DNA from: Ectocarpus siliculosus
Lineage: Eukaryota; Sar; Phaeophyceae; Ectocarpales; Ectocarpaceae
NCBI GenBank assembly: GCA_000310025.1
Contig: FN647849.1
Span: forward strand, 47,165 to 111,164
Reading direction: 5' to 3'
Length of the DNA: 64,000 bases
Shown here: positions 25,290-38,200 of the stretch, in pieces
Numbering within the stretch: position 1 is the stretch's first letter
Layout: every line of letters begins with the position of its first letter
The notes under the pieces: model-generated
What the model saw: only the letters and a program-made list of their open reading frames with translations
Database searches by the model: none
Told to the model about the DNA's origin: nothing
Made by a program: the position numbers and the translations under genes

Positions 25290-27857
25290 ACTAAATAGTG
25301 CTTGGTCTCCTTGTTTGAACCGTTGAATTTGGCCTGCTTGGCCTCGCGCTTCTTAATAGCCTCAGGCTGGCATCCCATGAGCTTGTCCGTCCGGCCTTGC
25401 ACGAAGCAAGGCTCGCAAACTTTCTGAAAAACGGAGGAAAGAGGATTTGGGAAGAAAAGCGGCGGGAATAAGGAGAAAAAAGGAAGACGTGAAGCGAAGA
25501 AAGACTTTTGTAAGCAGGATACAATAGGAAAAGAAGAAAAGAAGAGCGGAATCGACGAAAAAGAAGCACCAATGAAAGTAAAGACACGAAGACAATCTTT
25601 ACATATTCGAAGCTGGTGAGGTTCCTCGGTTTCAAAACCTTCCCTCGCCAGTACAAGCCCATCTAGACAGTTTGTACTGTCGCCGGGATAGTCGACAAAT
25701 GTTGCCATAATCTCAGGATGTGAAGTGAGATTGTCACCCGCGCGGAGGATGGAAGAATTAGGCACATTTTGAGCCGACAACCTTGAAATGTCGACCCGAC
25801 GACAAAAGCAGTCACAAATAGCACAGGAGATGCTAGGGAAAGAAATGCGGCCGACAACAAATGCGACAACAATGATTTGCGCGCTGTGAGCTATGAAATT
25901 GAAGGGTTATATATATATTTGAACGTGCACGGTTCTTGTGTGATAAAATTAAACGAAAACTGCAAGTTCAAGCACCCAATAAGATGCAAGAAATTTCAAA
26001 CGAACTTGACAAACGCCAGATTTTGAAGGTAATGAAGTCTTGCAAAATGGACTTGTAGATAGCCGATCAATGGACTCTTCACCTGAGAATGCTGTCGGCG
26101 ATATATTGATCATAGTCGAATATGGACTTCAACAACATGGACTTGTCGAGAACGCCATCCGTCAAGGCGGGTCGGTCTTGGCCGTCCCTTCAGGATGATC
26201 AAAAGCTGCGACAGGAGGTTTGGCAACTGTCGGAACATAAGAAACCCTGCGAATTGAACCGATAAGAGATTATTAGGAATTGTTGTTAAACTTGCAAGTT
26301 TAAGTTGACAGGGACGAATCTTTTACGAAGTTGAACACACTGTGGATAGGAGTATTCAATGGGACTTACTTGGCATTGGACTGGCGCTCGAGTCTTTGTT
26401 TCTACCTGCTACGGGATATAGCAGCTTCCGCGTCCGATTGTCGACTTTTCGCCGCAGCAGCGTCTGCGGCTTTACGTTTAAGGTTCTGGCGCTCGAGTCT
26501 TTGTTTCTCCCTGCTAGGGGATATAACAGCTTCCGCGTCCGATTGTCGACTTTTCGCCGCAAGCAGCGTCTGCGGCTTTACGTTTAAGGTTCAGGCGTCG
26601 CTGATGCTGTTGCGTTTTCTCAGCCTCAATTGAACGAAGCCTCTCGGCAGCCGCAGCGACTGTGGCTTTGTCTGAGGCTTTACGCCGCGCGAGGTCCCTG
26701 CGTTTATTGCGCTGGTTCGCTCTTGCAGCCTTTATTGAACGGAGCTTCTCCGCGGCGGCAGCGGCGTCTGCGGCTGTACGCCTCATGAGATCCTTGCGTT
26801 TACTGCGATACTTCTCTTTTGCAGCCTCAATAGAACGACGCTTACGGTCGGCGATGTCACTCAACACTTTTCCCTGACTTTGGGCAGGACGTGCTGCCTC
26901 GGCCTCCACCTCATCGACAGGCTTACCACATCTGATCGATCTGTGCAAACGAAAGAACTGTGAGCAAAAAGTAGATTAGTGTCATGAGCATTGGAAGCAC
27001 GAGACCTAGTTGGGATGGGTAACGTATTTCAATCTGCTAAAAGAGAGCATTTGAGCACGCACCTTATCTCGTTTAGCTTGGTTCGTGCGTGGGTCGCTGC
27101 CGCCGTGGCTTTCTTCGCTGCCGCTGCTGCCTTTCTGCTGGCTGCTTTCGCTTTCATGTTAGCGGCTTTGGCAGCTTCGTCGCCGCTTGAGCTTTTTTCG
27201 TAATTTCTTCAGCGCGTCTGACGGCGGCGATTGCGCACACTTGCCGCGCACCTTCTGCGTCTGCGACCCTGGCGGCGACGTCTTCGACGCTCGAGCCTGC
27301 TGTGTCTGCGAGGAGTGCTGCGCGTGCCTCCTTCGATACTTCCCGATCTGCTCCCTGTTTCCATATCCATGCCTCCATGATCGACTCTCTTCTGTTCGCG
27401 GCTTTGGTGAGGAGTTGTTGTGTCCTTAGCGCCTTCTGAGCAGCTTTGGCAGCGACGGCCTCTGCTTTAGCGGCTATGGCCGCTGTGCGGGCGGCCCTGG
27501 ATGCGCCCTGACCGCAAATATCTAAATCTGCTTCTATCTCTCGCTTCTCTCGCGCGGCTTTCGCAAGTCTTTCGTCATGAGCGCGGTTAGCTTGGACTTG
27601 AGCATCGTGCCTTGCGGCCCTAGCTTCTACTAATGCTCGTTGCGCGGATCGAGCTCTTTCGTCTTCTGCACAGGATGACTCTAGAATCCGATTAAGAACG
27701 ATTTCAGGTAGAAGATGGAACGGAACAGCGCCATCGTCGTTGCTGGTAGAGATCCCATCTCTCTTTCATCACTGGAGAAAAAACTTGTAGATGATGGCCT
27801 ATCCTTTCGCTTTTTCCCCTTACCCGTTGTCGCCGACTTGTTCTTCTTTGGAGGCAT
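25290..27857 (-). pseudogene. Decayed multi-exon Ala/Lys/Arg coiled-coil gene inside the 4.1-kb element
   Basis: It begins near ATG 27857 (MPPKKNKSATTGKGKKRK). Later exons lie at about 27700-27063, 26940-26406, 26246-26083, 25781-about 25590 and 25423-about 25290. Several junctions are well formed and phase-matched: AAG|GTGCGT to TTTGCACAG|A; CAG|GTAGAAA to TTCGCAG|G; CAG|GTGAAG to TTTCAAG|G. An F-box-like LPEIVLNRIL lies near the start of the second exon. Long Ala/Lys/Arg helices follow, with RSIEAAKEK-type repeats of about 33-35 residues, then two Cys pairs, ICKDC and VCEPC, that could bind zinc. About three frame breaks interrupt the reading, so it is decayed or mis-assembled. It could be the element's own replication or transposition protein or a captured gene; I cannot assign a family. 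Confidence 0.5.
26381..26591. repeat. 105-bp tandem duplication within the coiled-coil gene
   Basis: The unit CTGGCGCTCGAGTCTTTG ... TTTACGTTTAAGGTT occurs at 26381 and 26486. The length is 35 codons, matching the protein's helical repeat, so the coding repeat grew by DNA duplication. Confidence 0.85.
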
Positions 27858-30076
27858 GGCGGTTCCACTCCCAGCGACAGCCCCTGCTGACAGCGCCAGC
27901 CCCTGCTGATCAGCAGGGGCCGTGTGCTGTCCAGAGCGATTGACTGTGTGCAACCAGTCTTGTAGTCGCGAGATCTTCAGCAGTAGTTTGGTTCATAACG
28001 CGGCGTGTTTCGTGCCGGTTCGCTATAAGCGGCGCGATACTGCTGTACGCGTGTCCCTCGACAGAGAGACAGAGATGTAGAGATGGAGACGCTTCCGCGA
28101 GGAGCTAGCGCCAACAAATATTTGTCCGCCGTGCGCTCTCGTCGCACACAACACCAGTGACCCACACGACCGCCACGCCCGGCGACAGCACGACGGAGCA
28201 CACATGCCAAGTGGTCCGGTGACGATAGGTGGCCTGATTTTCGAGATATCGTTGTGGTGGTGTCGTGTGGTGTGGCACGAAATGAAGCCGCGTTTTTTCT
28301 GTACTACGATCAAGACAAAATACCCCAAAATCCTTCGTTATAATGCCATACGAAAAAATCACAAAATCCTTCGTTACAGTGCCATACGAATTTGTCACAA
28401 AAAAATTTAGTGCTTTCGCGAATAGCCCCGACAGAAACCAACCCCAATTTGACAATTCATTGGGGAATTGGGGAATTGGGGAATTTCTCTGATTTCCTCA
28501 ACCCCGATTCTCACTACCGACGGCTGCACGTAAGACCACTCCTTAGAAGCGAAATGTATTCAACGGCAACGTCTTGCTATCGCTACAAGGTCGTAGCCCC
28601 CTCATGAGTGAGGGCTGAAACTAAACAAATGCATAAACACCGCATGATGCCTCACCCGCACGCTGACATGCCAACAATGAAAATCAGAGCTTTAGCGCAG
28701 CAGAGCAGAGCAATGGAAGATGACAATATGGAGCGCACTATGGGAGGGGGGGGGTAGGGGGAGAGGAGGGGGAAAGAGCGAGAGCTGTGGGGTTTGTTTC
28801 TTATTCGACACACTCCCCCGTAACCCCTCGTTTCTTATGTAGTAGGGCAGCGGTCGCTGCTGTGTTTCTTATTGAGACATTTCTTGTTGTGTGACCCAGA
28901 TTGAACTATTTATGTTTCTTAACCCTATTTTCTTATTTTTCGTGACAAAGTGAGCCTCAATTTCTTAACAAAATATTTCTTAATTTCGGGCGCTAACTGT
29001 ATTCCTGAAAAGTGTCATTTTTCTGCTGGACTCGAAAGTGTAGTACTTATAACCGAGGGCACGACGTCGCTTCTTTCTCTCAACCAGAATCCACCACATT
29101 TGTTTCCCTTCCACGTCACAATATATGTGGCTGGGCCCAAGCGTGCTGGGCCTAACAAATGCCGTCTCAATTATACTGAGACCCATATGGCACTCCACCA
29201 TTCATTGACATCTAACAATCAGGCCTCACCTGCCTACAGCAGAAACACAATAAAACAATAAAGCATCTATAGACTTCCAAGAACTGAAACCCTCCTGATA
29301 TGTTTACCCCGAGCTATCGTAACTCTCCACACATTCGGGAAATACTAAGGTGTGGAGTGGGTGGGGAAAACGACACAACTCTACTTAGCTGCGGGAACAG
29401 AGACTGGTCTCACAGGCAGCTTCTCAGTGTTCTGCGCTCGTGCGTCCCAGTGCTCCACATTACACCGATGCGCCGACGTGGTTGAAGACTTGACTTGGAC
29501 CGTCTTGTGTTTTCACGCTAACGCGCGAAGCGCAGATTACATCCTCTGCGCCACATCATACAAATAAATGCCTAATTTCTTGAACTAATTCAACTAACAC
29601 CGATTTCCAACTCTTCCTCCCGTTGGTAGAGGAGCCGTCTAAAATGCTCGCTATAATAGTGGTTCTACCACCCTTTTGACGCTGAAGGGTTTGGCGGCGA
29701 TTCCCTGAATATCAGTTACCACAATCAAATATTGAACTTCTTTTGGTGGACTACGCCTAAAGTTCGAGGGTGTTGGCCGTGAACGACCAAGCGACGGCGA
29801 CGCGATCGTAGAATGCGACCCAAGGCCGCCGCGACACTACCCGACCAACCCGGAACATAGGACACGAAGACGTCCTATTTTCTTGCACCAAAACCAGTGC
29901 GTATTCAACAAGTACTGTACGCGTACAGCATCAGTCTATGTAGTAGTGGCTAACGTCCACACGGCCTTTCCTAGGTACTCTTTCATCCGCTCCTGGCGCC
30001 ACTTTACCAAGTCATAAGCCCCGAGTCCTTCGCCTTCACCTGACGCGTAGGAGCAAACACCACTGCCGGCTACCCC

Positions 30077-30435
30077 CTAACCCCCGCCAGGCAACCCGGT
30101 GCTGGCCTCATGACCACCACCGTCACCAATACCGCCTTTAACCCCAACGCCAGCGCCAGCCCCAACGCCAGCACAATCGCCGACAGCAACGACACCGTTA
30201 ATTCGACCGTCATCGCACTTAGCGCCGGAGGTACAACCTAGAGCAGTTTGGGTGCTATCGTGGTCATCTTTTGAGAGAAGTGACTCTCCTCGGCTGCGCT
30301 GAATCCTTCGAGCGAACGCCGACCACGCTGTGATAGTGTCGGCGGCGGACGAAGCGACCGCGCTCAACGCCATCTCGGAGGACCTCCTCAGGGCACCGTG
30401 GAACCGCTGCATGTCGCTCCCATACTTCGAGTCGC

Positions 30436-30523
<88 letters not shown>

Positions 30524-30931
30524 ATTGTTATTGTTGTTGTTGTTGTTGTTGCTGGTGCTGCTGGTGCTGGTGCTGGTGCTGGTGCTGTCGCTGCCGTTGT
30601 TTGTGATGTCGGTGATCATTGCGTTAGAGGGAGAATGCATCGACGACCGCCCACTCTCGCAAGCGGTGGCTCCAGAAATGTCTTGTCCCTTGCCCCCGCC
30701 TCTTCGCACTGCTGTAGTAGGTAAGGTGGGCCTACTGGCGTCACCAATGCGGCTGTTTGTACCTACGTTGGCACTGTCGATGGAGCTAGCACGTGCTTTG
30801 TAGTTGTTTCCCTTATTGCCCACCACTTGATGCTGCTGTCGCTGTTCTTGTTGAGCACCGCCGGACGAGTCATCAATGGCATCTTCTCCTCGAATGATCA
30901 CTGATGGTGGTCGTCCTGGTGACCCGGACAA
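30077..30931 (-). CDS. Asn-rich low-complexity protein, probable terminal exon
   Basis: This is an open minus-strand frame of about 285 codons ending at a stop at 30077. The open frame runs upstream to about 31016, and a CAG acceptor candidate is near 30953. It has a Ser/Thr run, an Asn run of more than 30 residues from an AAC/AAT microsatellite, and a helical segment (SDMQRFHGALRRSSEMALSA, then ASSAADTITAWSAFARR), ending Gly-rich. Base composition outside the microsatellite looks coding. It is on the same strand as the RGS gene. The RGS last-exon frame and this acceptor are not in compatible phase, so I keep it separate. No family recognised. Confidence 0.45.
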
Positions 30932-33142
30932 CGCCGATAGTAGGTGGTCCTGATCACGTGTACAGTGCGAGGAAATGAATTGTTTCGAACAGGCACATGC
31001 GTAGGCGGATAGGAACCAATTAGCTTATTGTCTCGGGTGCTGCATTTTCTGCAACACCCCCCCCTCTGGGCTGAACTCCCCGGTACGTATCGAGAAGAGG
31101 CATGCTGTGTCCCTGCGTCAACTTTGCCCCCCTTCTTCATTGTAATGTTGACAGTGCTTGCCCCGGCACGATACGAACAACAGATGCTAGATGTACACTT
31201 ATCAATGACAGCCGCTGGCTAACTACATCAATGACAACCGCTGGCTAACTACGTCCAAAGTTATGGACTGAAGAAAACGAAGTACGTGTACCATGTGACA
31301 GCTCTAGGTTGTTGTACACCGGTGTACCACGTATTATACGAAGAGGAACATGAAGTTCAACAACCGACTTATCTTTGTTCATTAAGGATGACTGGTACTT
31401 AGAACCGTCCGGCTGTGTTTTTGGTTTACCGCAGCAGAGGCCTTCCTACATACACCCCGAAAGAGGAAGAAAACACCTTGGTCGCGTTGTGTATGTCACA
31501 GAGGCAAGTAGGCTCCAGCAGCCACACCAGTTCGATGAACCTTGCACGGCAAAACAAATAATATCAATTACGACCGTCCGTCGGAGTACCACAGGAACAG
31601 GGCAACAACAACAACAACAACAACAATTACTACTACGAGCCAACAGACTCGCGCATACCTCGTGGGTATCGTCGGTATTCGGGGAGGGTCCAAGGCTGTT
31701 GGACCAACGACGTGCGTGGTGGCTCCAGTACTTGCTGGCGAAAAATTCATACCTGTCGCGGGATAGTCGTTCGTAGCGCACATGATTGGTTGTGGTTTTG
31801 GCGGTGTTGTTGGGGATGTGTTCAAGTTCCCGTGCACGGGATGCAAGCATTTCAGAGCAACAAGCAACACAGTGGGATCTGTTGCGATTTCGTTTGAGAT
31901 TTTTTGTATTTTGCAGTTGGGTGGTGCGTGAAGTTCAAAAGAAGAGCGAGAAACTTAATCAATCGAGGTTGTTGGGTGTTTCTTGTTGTCGGGACGGATC
32001 TTGGGCAATCGTTTTTTTTCTCGCCGTGGTTGTCAGAAATGAGGCCCGGCGTTACGTGTTCAACACCAAAGCTATCCTGTAAAACAGGCAGCACCGCGGA
32101 TGGCGGTAGATCGATACCGAGAGCCACGCAAGTTTAGGGGGATTCCGAAAACAATTCGAAATCATCCACGCGTAGGAATCAAAGGCAATCCTTCCTTGGG
32201 CAGACCGTTTATCTGAGGCCCACGAGGGAACCATTTTCACCACGTCCCGACGACATCACGCGTTATAGGTCAATACTGACTTTATTTTATCTAAGCGGTG
32301 CGGGAGTGGTCTACCCCGTTTGCCAAGGAACCAAGACTTTGTGGTGTTCTTTTCGCTTGGTGACCAGGCTTGAGGTGCGTACTGCCTAGTCCAGTCTACG
32401 ATTTATTGTTTGCAGGAAGAATCGTGGTTCCGACACTGCTGCGTGCGACTTGAACCGGTCATTCCTGACCTCTTGGATATCTTGAACGGGGTCCACAGGT
32501 TAAGTTCCATCAGTCGGAACACCTCCTGATGGATCTCGTCGAACACGTCGCAGTGGTCCAGCAGGTATAGTGCGTTGCTCGTTTCGTCCTCTGCTCAAGG
32601 GTTAAACCCGTTTCGAACGCAAAAAACAGTCGACGGTCGGGGGTACCTCTCTGCTCAATGTATTGGATTTGCTGAAATCACACACATACACGAACACGTG
32701 TTCGACTGATGCCTGTAGAACAGAAAGACAGAAAGACAGAAAGACACACAGATGCTAAAAGGCTTTTGGAGTCCTTTCATCAAACGGCCACACACACGCA
32801 CGCGAGGCGACTGCGAAACTACAAGTTGGTCCCAAAATGGTATATGCAGCAGGGAAGCATATCAACTTATCAGCATCTCGGTTGTGCTTCATTGACCACA
32901 AAATACCGCGCAGAAGCACAAGAGGCAAAAGGTTTCAGAAGAAGACACCTCAAGCAGCCCGCTTCAAGAACGAGTTGTCTCGTGGGGTACTCACAACCTG
33001 TTTCCTTTTGGTACAGTAGAGGGATGAAAAAGGCCTGCTACACTGCGAACGTTAAGAGATGGTACAGTTTTGGTGACACTCGTGTTGCCCCCTGAACCAA
33101 CTTTTCATCCTCCGTCATCACGCACGCGATGAAGAACACAAC

Positions 33143-33715
33143 ATGGTCACGCACACACATCATTTCTCTTCCAGCGCGAGGTGCTCCCCACGATGGCAAG
33201 GCCGACAAGGAGCATGTAAGGCATTTCTGGAAGAGGAGAACGCGAGATACATGCGTGTCCCGCTGAAAGAGCGTGGGCGTCCCATGACTGCCGACAGTTT
33301 CTCTGACGGCGCATCTGACAGGGAGTGCTTCAGTGCCTTTGCTGCCTGCGGTGCTTTGCAGGCCAAGGACAAAAGGAGTCCAGGCCTGACCCGACGCACC
33401 CGGTTTTCGATCGATGAGAGACTGGTGGAATCAGTAAGTCATTGGGTGAAGTCACGAGAGGAAACGGGCGCCATCTGCCTCATGAACGACAGCTACTCGA
33501 AGGAGGTACAGATTAATGTAGATCAGCACCCCCCGAGAGGTCGACACCCAAACGCGCAGAAGAGGAGGATGGTGTCTGCAAAAAAGAAGTGCAACCGAGT
33601 GAAAATTCAAGCGTTGTTGTTCGGGGCTGTACTTGTGTTGTGGGCGCCTACCTTCGTTGGGTGCTGCTGCAACGCGCTCCAGTTTCTCGACGTCCTGCCG
33701 AGCGGTTTCACGTAA
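33143..33715 (+). CDS. Hypothetical ORF, 190 aa
   Basis: ATG at 33143 opens 190 codons. Mixed, non-repetitive composition in the middle (SFSDGASDRECFSAFAACGA, RTRFSIDERLVESVSHWVKS) looks more like protein than the surrounding sequence. A strong acceptor TTCTCTTCCAG lies at about 33166-33176 in the same frame, so it may be an internal exon. The last 30 residues are hydrophobic and Cys-rich (LLFGAVLVLWAPTFVGCCC) and could be read-through of intron. No domain recognised. Confidence 0.3.
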   Translation: MVTHTHHFSSSARCSPRWQGRQGACKAFLEEENARYMRVPLKERGRPMTADSFSDGASDRECFSAFAACGALQAKDKRSPGLTRRTRFSIDERLVESVSHWVKSREETGAICLMNDSYSKEVQINVDQHPPRGRHPNAQKRRMVSAKKKCNRVKIQALLFGAVLVLWAPTFVGCCCNALQFLDVLPSGFT

Positions 33716-35237
33716 GCTCGAGCTCAGGTTCACCTGCCTCGCAGGAGGAATGAAAGCGGAGCGAGTCAGGAGGAGAGAAACGAGGGGAGCGGTCGTCCAA
33801 CGCCAAGCGGACGAGTGCTTGTGGCTTCCTATTTTTCTCTATCCTGCACTGCTTGAATCTACAGCTCTGAGGTAGAGCACTACAGCTTGTAGAGGAACCT
33901 CTAACGGTTGAGTAAGAGAGCAAGCGTCGAATGCGTGTCCGTCCATCGTTCGTACGGCAGAAACCTCGTGCACCGGGGGGTGTACTGCTCGCGTTGTGTA
34001 GCTCAGTTGCCTGTCTCTGTCGCGGAGGAAGGGGGCGCGTGATCTTATGTTTCTAAAACAAGGTGTCAAGGCCGCTTCCCGCAGTAGCGGACCGCGGTCG
34101 ACGTAGACGCTTCGTTCCTGGGTTGTATGTGTGTGCACCCACCTGGTTCTCCGCTTGTTCCGAGACGTACGTGTCGAAAATCAATCGCGCCCTCTTCGCA
34201 CGAAGGACTACGATGCTGTCGCCCTGTCGCACCCAAGTCAGGTAGAGGTGAAGAGAGGCGGGGAAGTTTCGCAATCGCATCGTTAGCGATCGCACTGTCG
34301 GAAACCCAGGGGGAAGTGGGCGCAAGGGGAGGAATATGCGCGACGTGGCTGAAGGCCTTGGATGGCGGGAATTTTAAAGGAGAAGATGCCGTGGCCAACC
34401 ATTATGTTGACATTTCTGCGACTAGAAAGCCGGACGGATCGCAACAAGTCTCTTGCTTCCCGGAAAAAGCAGGAGGGGAGGGGGGGTCAGCTCTACTTCT
34501 ATAGAGGCTCCTAATGACACAAACGACGCGAGCCCACGACAGAAGGAACATGCGCTGGTTCTCTATCTAAAGAAACTAATATGAGCTTCACTGGTTTTTT
34601 CCAAACATTGATATGCTGTTTTTCCAATCCGTTCCGATCTACGAAGTCTGACGACACAAATCGGTGTTGCTTTTTTATCCCTTGGTACACATTGTGCCCG
34701 GACTGAGCATGCCGCCCGGCGATTGTTATTTGAGAATCGCCCCGAGGGCACCTACAGTAGTCCATTTTTATATTGTTGAAACGCCCCGTTTTCTATTCCA
34801 CTTTTACACCCTCGGAGGCGTTCTCTAATCCGGTATAGGGCAGATACCTCTCCCACTTCCAGGGCCGTTCCCATGTACGGGGCTGCGTACTCCCCCGTCT
34901 TGAAATTGCGGATTTCTGTCCAGAGGGAGACATTTTCCTCTTGAAATAACTCTTGGCTGTGCCTGCCATTGTTGTTGTCGTTGGTGGTGGTGGTGTTAGT
35001 CGTGGCCGAAGCTCGAAAACAATAACATCGACAGCTCTATCCAACCCATTGTAAGCAAGCGTCAATCTTTGTCGATCGCTCACTCCTGCAGAACAGGGGG
35101 TGTACTGTTCGACACGCCCGGCGCATGCATCAGTGGGGCAGCCAAACAAAATTTTGGAAGGAGAGGCATTCTGCGGCCGTGGTATTCCCGTCCTGTGGTA
35201 CACCAGCAAGGAACAACAGCAAAACACAACAACATCA

Positions 35238-38200
35238 TCACCTTCTGAATAACGATAGGCCGAGAGGGTCTTCCAGAAGCGTGAGCATGTCAACGAGTTC
35301 ATCTTCGTTGTACTTGTGCAAAGCATTGCTGTTGCTTCTGCTGCGTGAACAGCAGCTCACGTCTGTGCCGCCGCCAGTCTGCGAAGGCGACGATGGGGCG
35401 ATCAGGTTCACCATGCCCTTGTTGGCTCGGCGGGGTGCCGTCAGCGTGACGGGGCCTGCCTCCTGCTCTGCGGCCACGGACCTGGCTATATTGTCCAACC
35501 CGCTGCAGCAAGACTGGCTTCGAGGTTTCACCTGCGGTAAATCGAGGTTGTCAATGGATCGCTGTCGACGTTTCCCCGCGCTTTTTTGCCAGTGGGATGT
35601 GCGACCCCGACAGTTTTTGTCGCTTGCTACCGATCGGAAACGAATGGGACCAGTGGAGGAGGCACAGCGGGGCAGCTGCGGCGGGAGATTTATCGATAGA
35701 ACCACAACAATGGCCTTGACGACGACAAACGACCACCACCACCCACCCAAGGCGCCCCCCACGAATGTCCCCACCTAGCCCGGCATCATGCCATCGTTGA
35801 ATAGCAAAAGGCTTGATGAAACCCTGGTCGAGTTGAATGTAATTCCACATCGCAACGACGCGGGCATGGCCAACCCAAGGAGGTGCGTGACACCCAACAT
35901 CCAAAATACGAAAGTGTACGTTCAATCAGAGATGGTTTTGAATGAAAATCTGTTCGGAGCCCCCCACTTTTCTCTCTCTCGCTCACGCTCTTTCTCATAC
36001 TCCTCCTCCCACGAGGTCCTCCGAAACATGGGGTTGTTCGCGGGGTCGTAAAAAGAATCAGCCGGCAGGGGCGAGAATGATTCAAAGCATCGTACCCAAA
36101 ACATGCGAGTCCGTGCTAACGCGGTGGTGGTGTTGTACAGAAAGAGCCACCGAACACGTTAGACGCGTGAAGACTGCAAATGTTTAAGAGTACCTGTTGT
36201 TGGTGTTGAGTGTTCTCCTCACGACCGCGCTTGGCGATCGTGTAGAGGGGTCCCGAGAACGAGTATCTCCGTCCCGTATCTTTGCTTCGTGGGAGGTGGG
36301 TGCCGCGGCTTGTCCCGAGGCCCCTGCTCTTTCGGCCAACTAAGTCCCACCCATCCTGTCCGCGTTCGCCTCCTTTTCCGTCCTCCTTGCCCTCCCCTGT
36401 GTCGTGGGGTTCGTCGTCCTTCCAGTTGACTGTTGCTACTCTCACCTGCTCAAAGGCGCCCCACAACCCCCGGCTATACTTGCCCTTTCGGTCGAGAGAT
36501 AGGAGATGCTCCGTGCGATGAGAGTGCTCTAAAGGCTCGCATCGCCGCCGCCTCTTCTTCTGCTGTTGCTGCTGCTGATTCTGGTGTCCAGCGTTTTCCT
36601 CCTTGCTTCCCGTGGTGTTTCCGCCACCACCCGTGTGGGTTTTACTGCCAATATCAGCCCCACCAGGATCAGCACCGACGACAGGGGAGGTGAGAGGCGT
36701 GACGGCACCGTCATCGTGTACGGCCTGGGGGAAGCTCGATGCCTTACTCAACGGCGGCAGTACCGCTAGCCTCGATCGGGATGTCTCCCGGTCGCCTGCC
36801 AGCGATGGAGAGGGTTGAACTAGAAGATGTTAGTGCGGAGGCACCTACCGCAGCTTTCAGCAAATACTGCGAGTTGCAGGGTTGAGATGAACGAATGTAC
36901 TGGGTGCTTGTGCGTGCCGTACTCCTCGCTAGCAGTGACACACGTGCCAATATCAGTGTTCAGTGATTCCGTTTATCGGACAGAGTGCTTTCTCAAAGAC
37001 CTCCATGAAGAGAGCCCCCTGAGGGCAAGCTTATCTTCGCGCGCAATATTGAGAGAAACATGTACGGTGGGGGTCCCCGAACAAGGCGGTCTAAATGATG
37101 CGGTCGTGCTTATTTATAAGGCGATTAAAACTGGCTGGAATAGACCGAATAGTCAAGTCGTTCTACACATTGAATACGGCAGCTGCCCCACATAAGGCGG
37201 TCATTATCGAATGCTCCACCACCGCCATATTCGAGTACCTCAACTGCTGTATCGCTACCATGGAAATGATGGAAATGAAGACAAAATCTCAACCGCGTAG
37301 GAACAAAGCCACGCACGAGACCGACAAGCAGGGAAGCAAGCGATTCAGAAGCAACAGAGAACGAAAGAACCAGATTATTTCCTATTATAACAGCCAATTA
37401 TGTAGGTGAACCAACCACATGCACTTAAACACTCACTGATTTCTTGGCCCCGTATGCTCCACGCACTGCCTGACGCTTCGGTAGTGCACCTTGGAATTTG
37501 CAGAGAGAAAACGAAATTAGCGGCGAGAATTTTGACGAATATAACGTGTAGGGGGAATGGTATCGGCCCCACGTTGATCTCGGATAAACGATTGATGAGG
37601 TGCTCACGTTCCAATGAACAAAGGTCGACAACAATTTTCAGTTTAACCTGCGCCAATAACACCAACCTGCGAAGAGGTTTTCCCACTGTCGTAACGGTGC
37701 CACCTCCAAGGTTAACGCCGTCCTCCCCCTCGGTACGTCTTCTCCTTGGCACCCCCGGGCTGATCAGTCGGAAGGTACTGCTCCCAATGCTGCCGTTAAA
37801 GTTTGATCTTTGCGGAGAATTCTCGTCGCTGCTGCTGTGCCGGAGCGTCTCGGGAAGCTTGTAGGACTCCCTCTTTCGTATCTGGGCGTTCGCCGGTCGC
37901 GCGGTTGGGTCTCTGATCGGCTCTCTCTTCCCGCTTGCGCCTCCTTTGACGCTGCCACTGCCTCCCAAGTATCTCCGGCGTGCCTCCGGCTGCGCGTTTC
38001 CCTGTACAAGTTTTGGGGCGTGGGAGGGGGCAGTATTATTTTATTGACGGCCGTTCTCGATAGCCAACGTCCATATATCTCCGTCGAGGAGCATAAAATC
38101 ATTGGCGCACAAGGAAGAAGTTGAAGAAGAAAACGAAATCAGGCTCAGGTGATCTTTGCTGTGTTGGCCAGATTGATCAATATGAAAAGTATGTAAACAC

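Larger units (their letters stand above)
24876..28999. mobile_element. 4.1-kb DNA element with 24-bp TIRs and TA flanks
   Basis: The left end is CAGTTAGCGCCCGCAATTAA followed by GAAA (24876-24899). The right end (28976-28999) is its reverse complement with one mismatch. TA lies immediately outside both ends (24874-24875 and 29000-29001), as in Tc1/mariner-type integration. Both subterminal regions (24890-25050 and 28790-28999) are crowded with TTTCTTA/TAAGAAA heptamers, a likely repeated binding site. The interior carries one multi-exon minus-strand gene. No DDE transposase was recognised, so superfamily and autonomy are open. Confidence 0.72.
29002..35237. other. Gene-poor stretch with two candidate coding segments
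   Basis: Apart from the Asn-rich exon (30077-30931) and the ORF at 33143 I see no supported gene. A 29-bp unit ending CGCTGGCTAACTAC is duplicated at 31203-31254. GTTGTTG or CAACAAC microsatellites occur at 30434 and 31605. Confidence 0.5.

Noticed and set aside
30330-30803. Leucine-run ORF on the plus strand
   Set aside because: It is a shadow of the TTG microsatellite opposite the Asn-rich frame.
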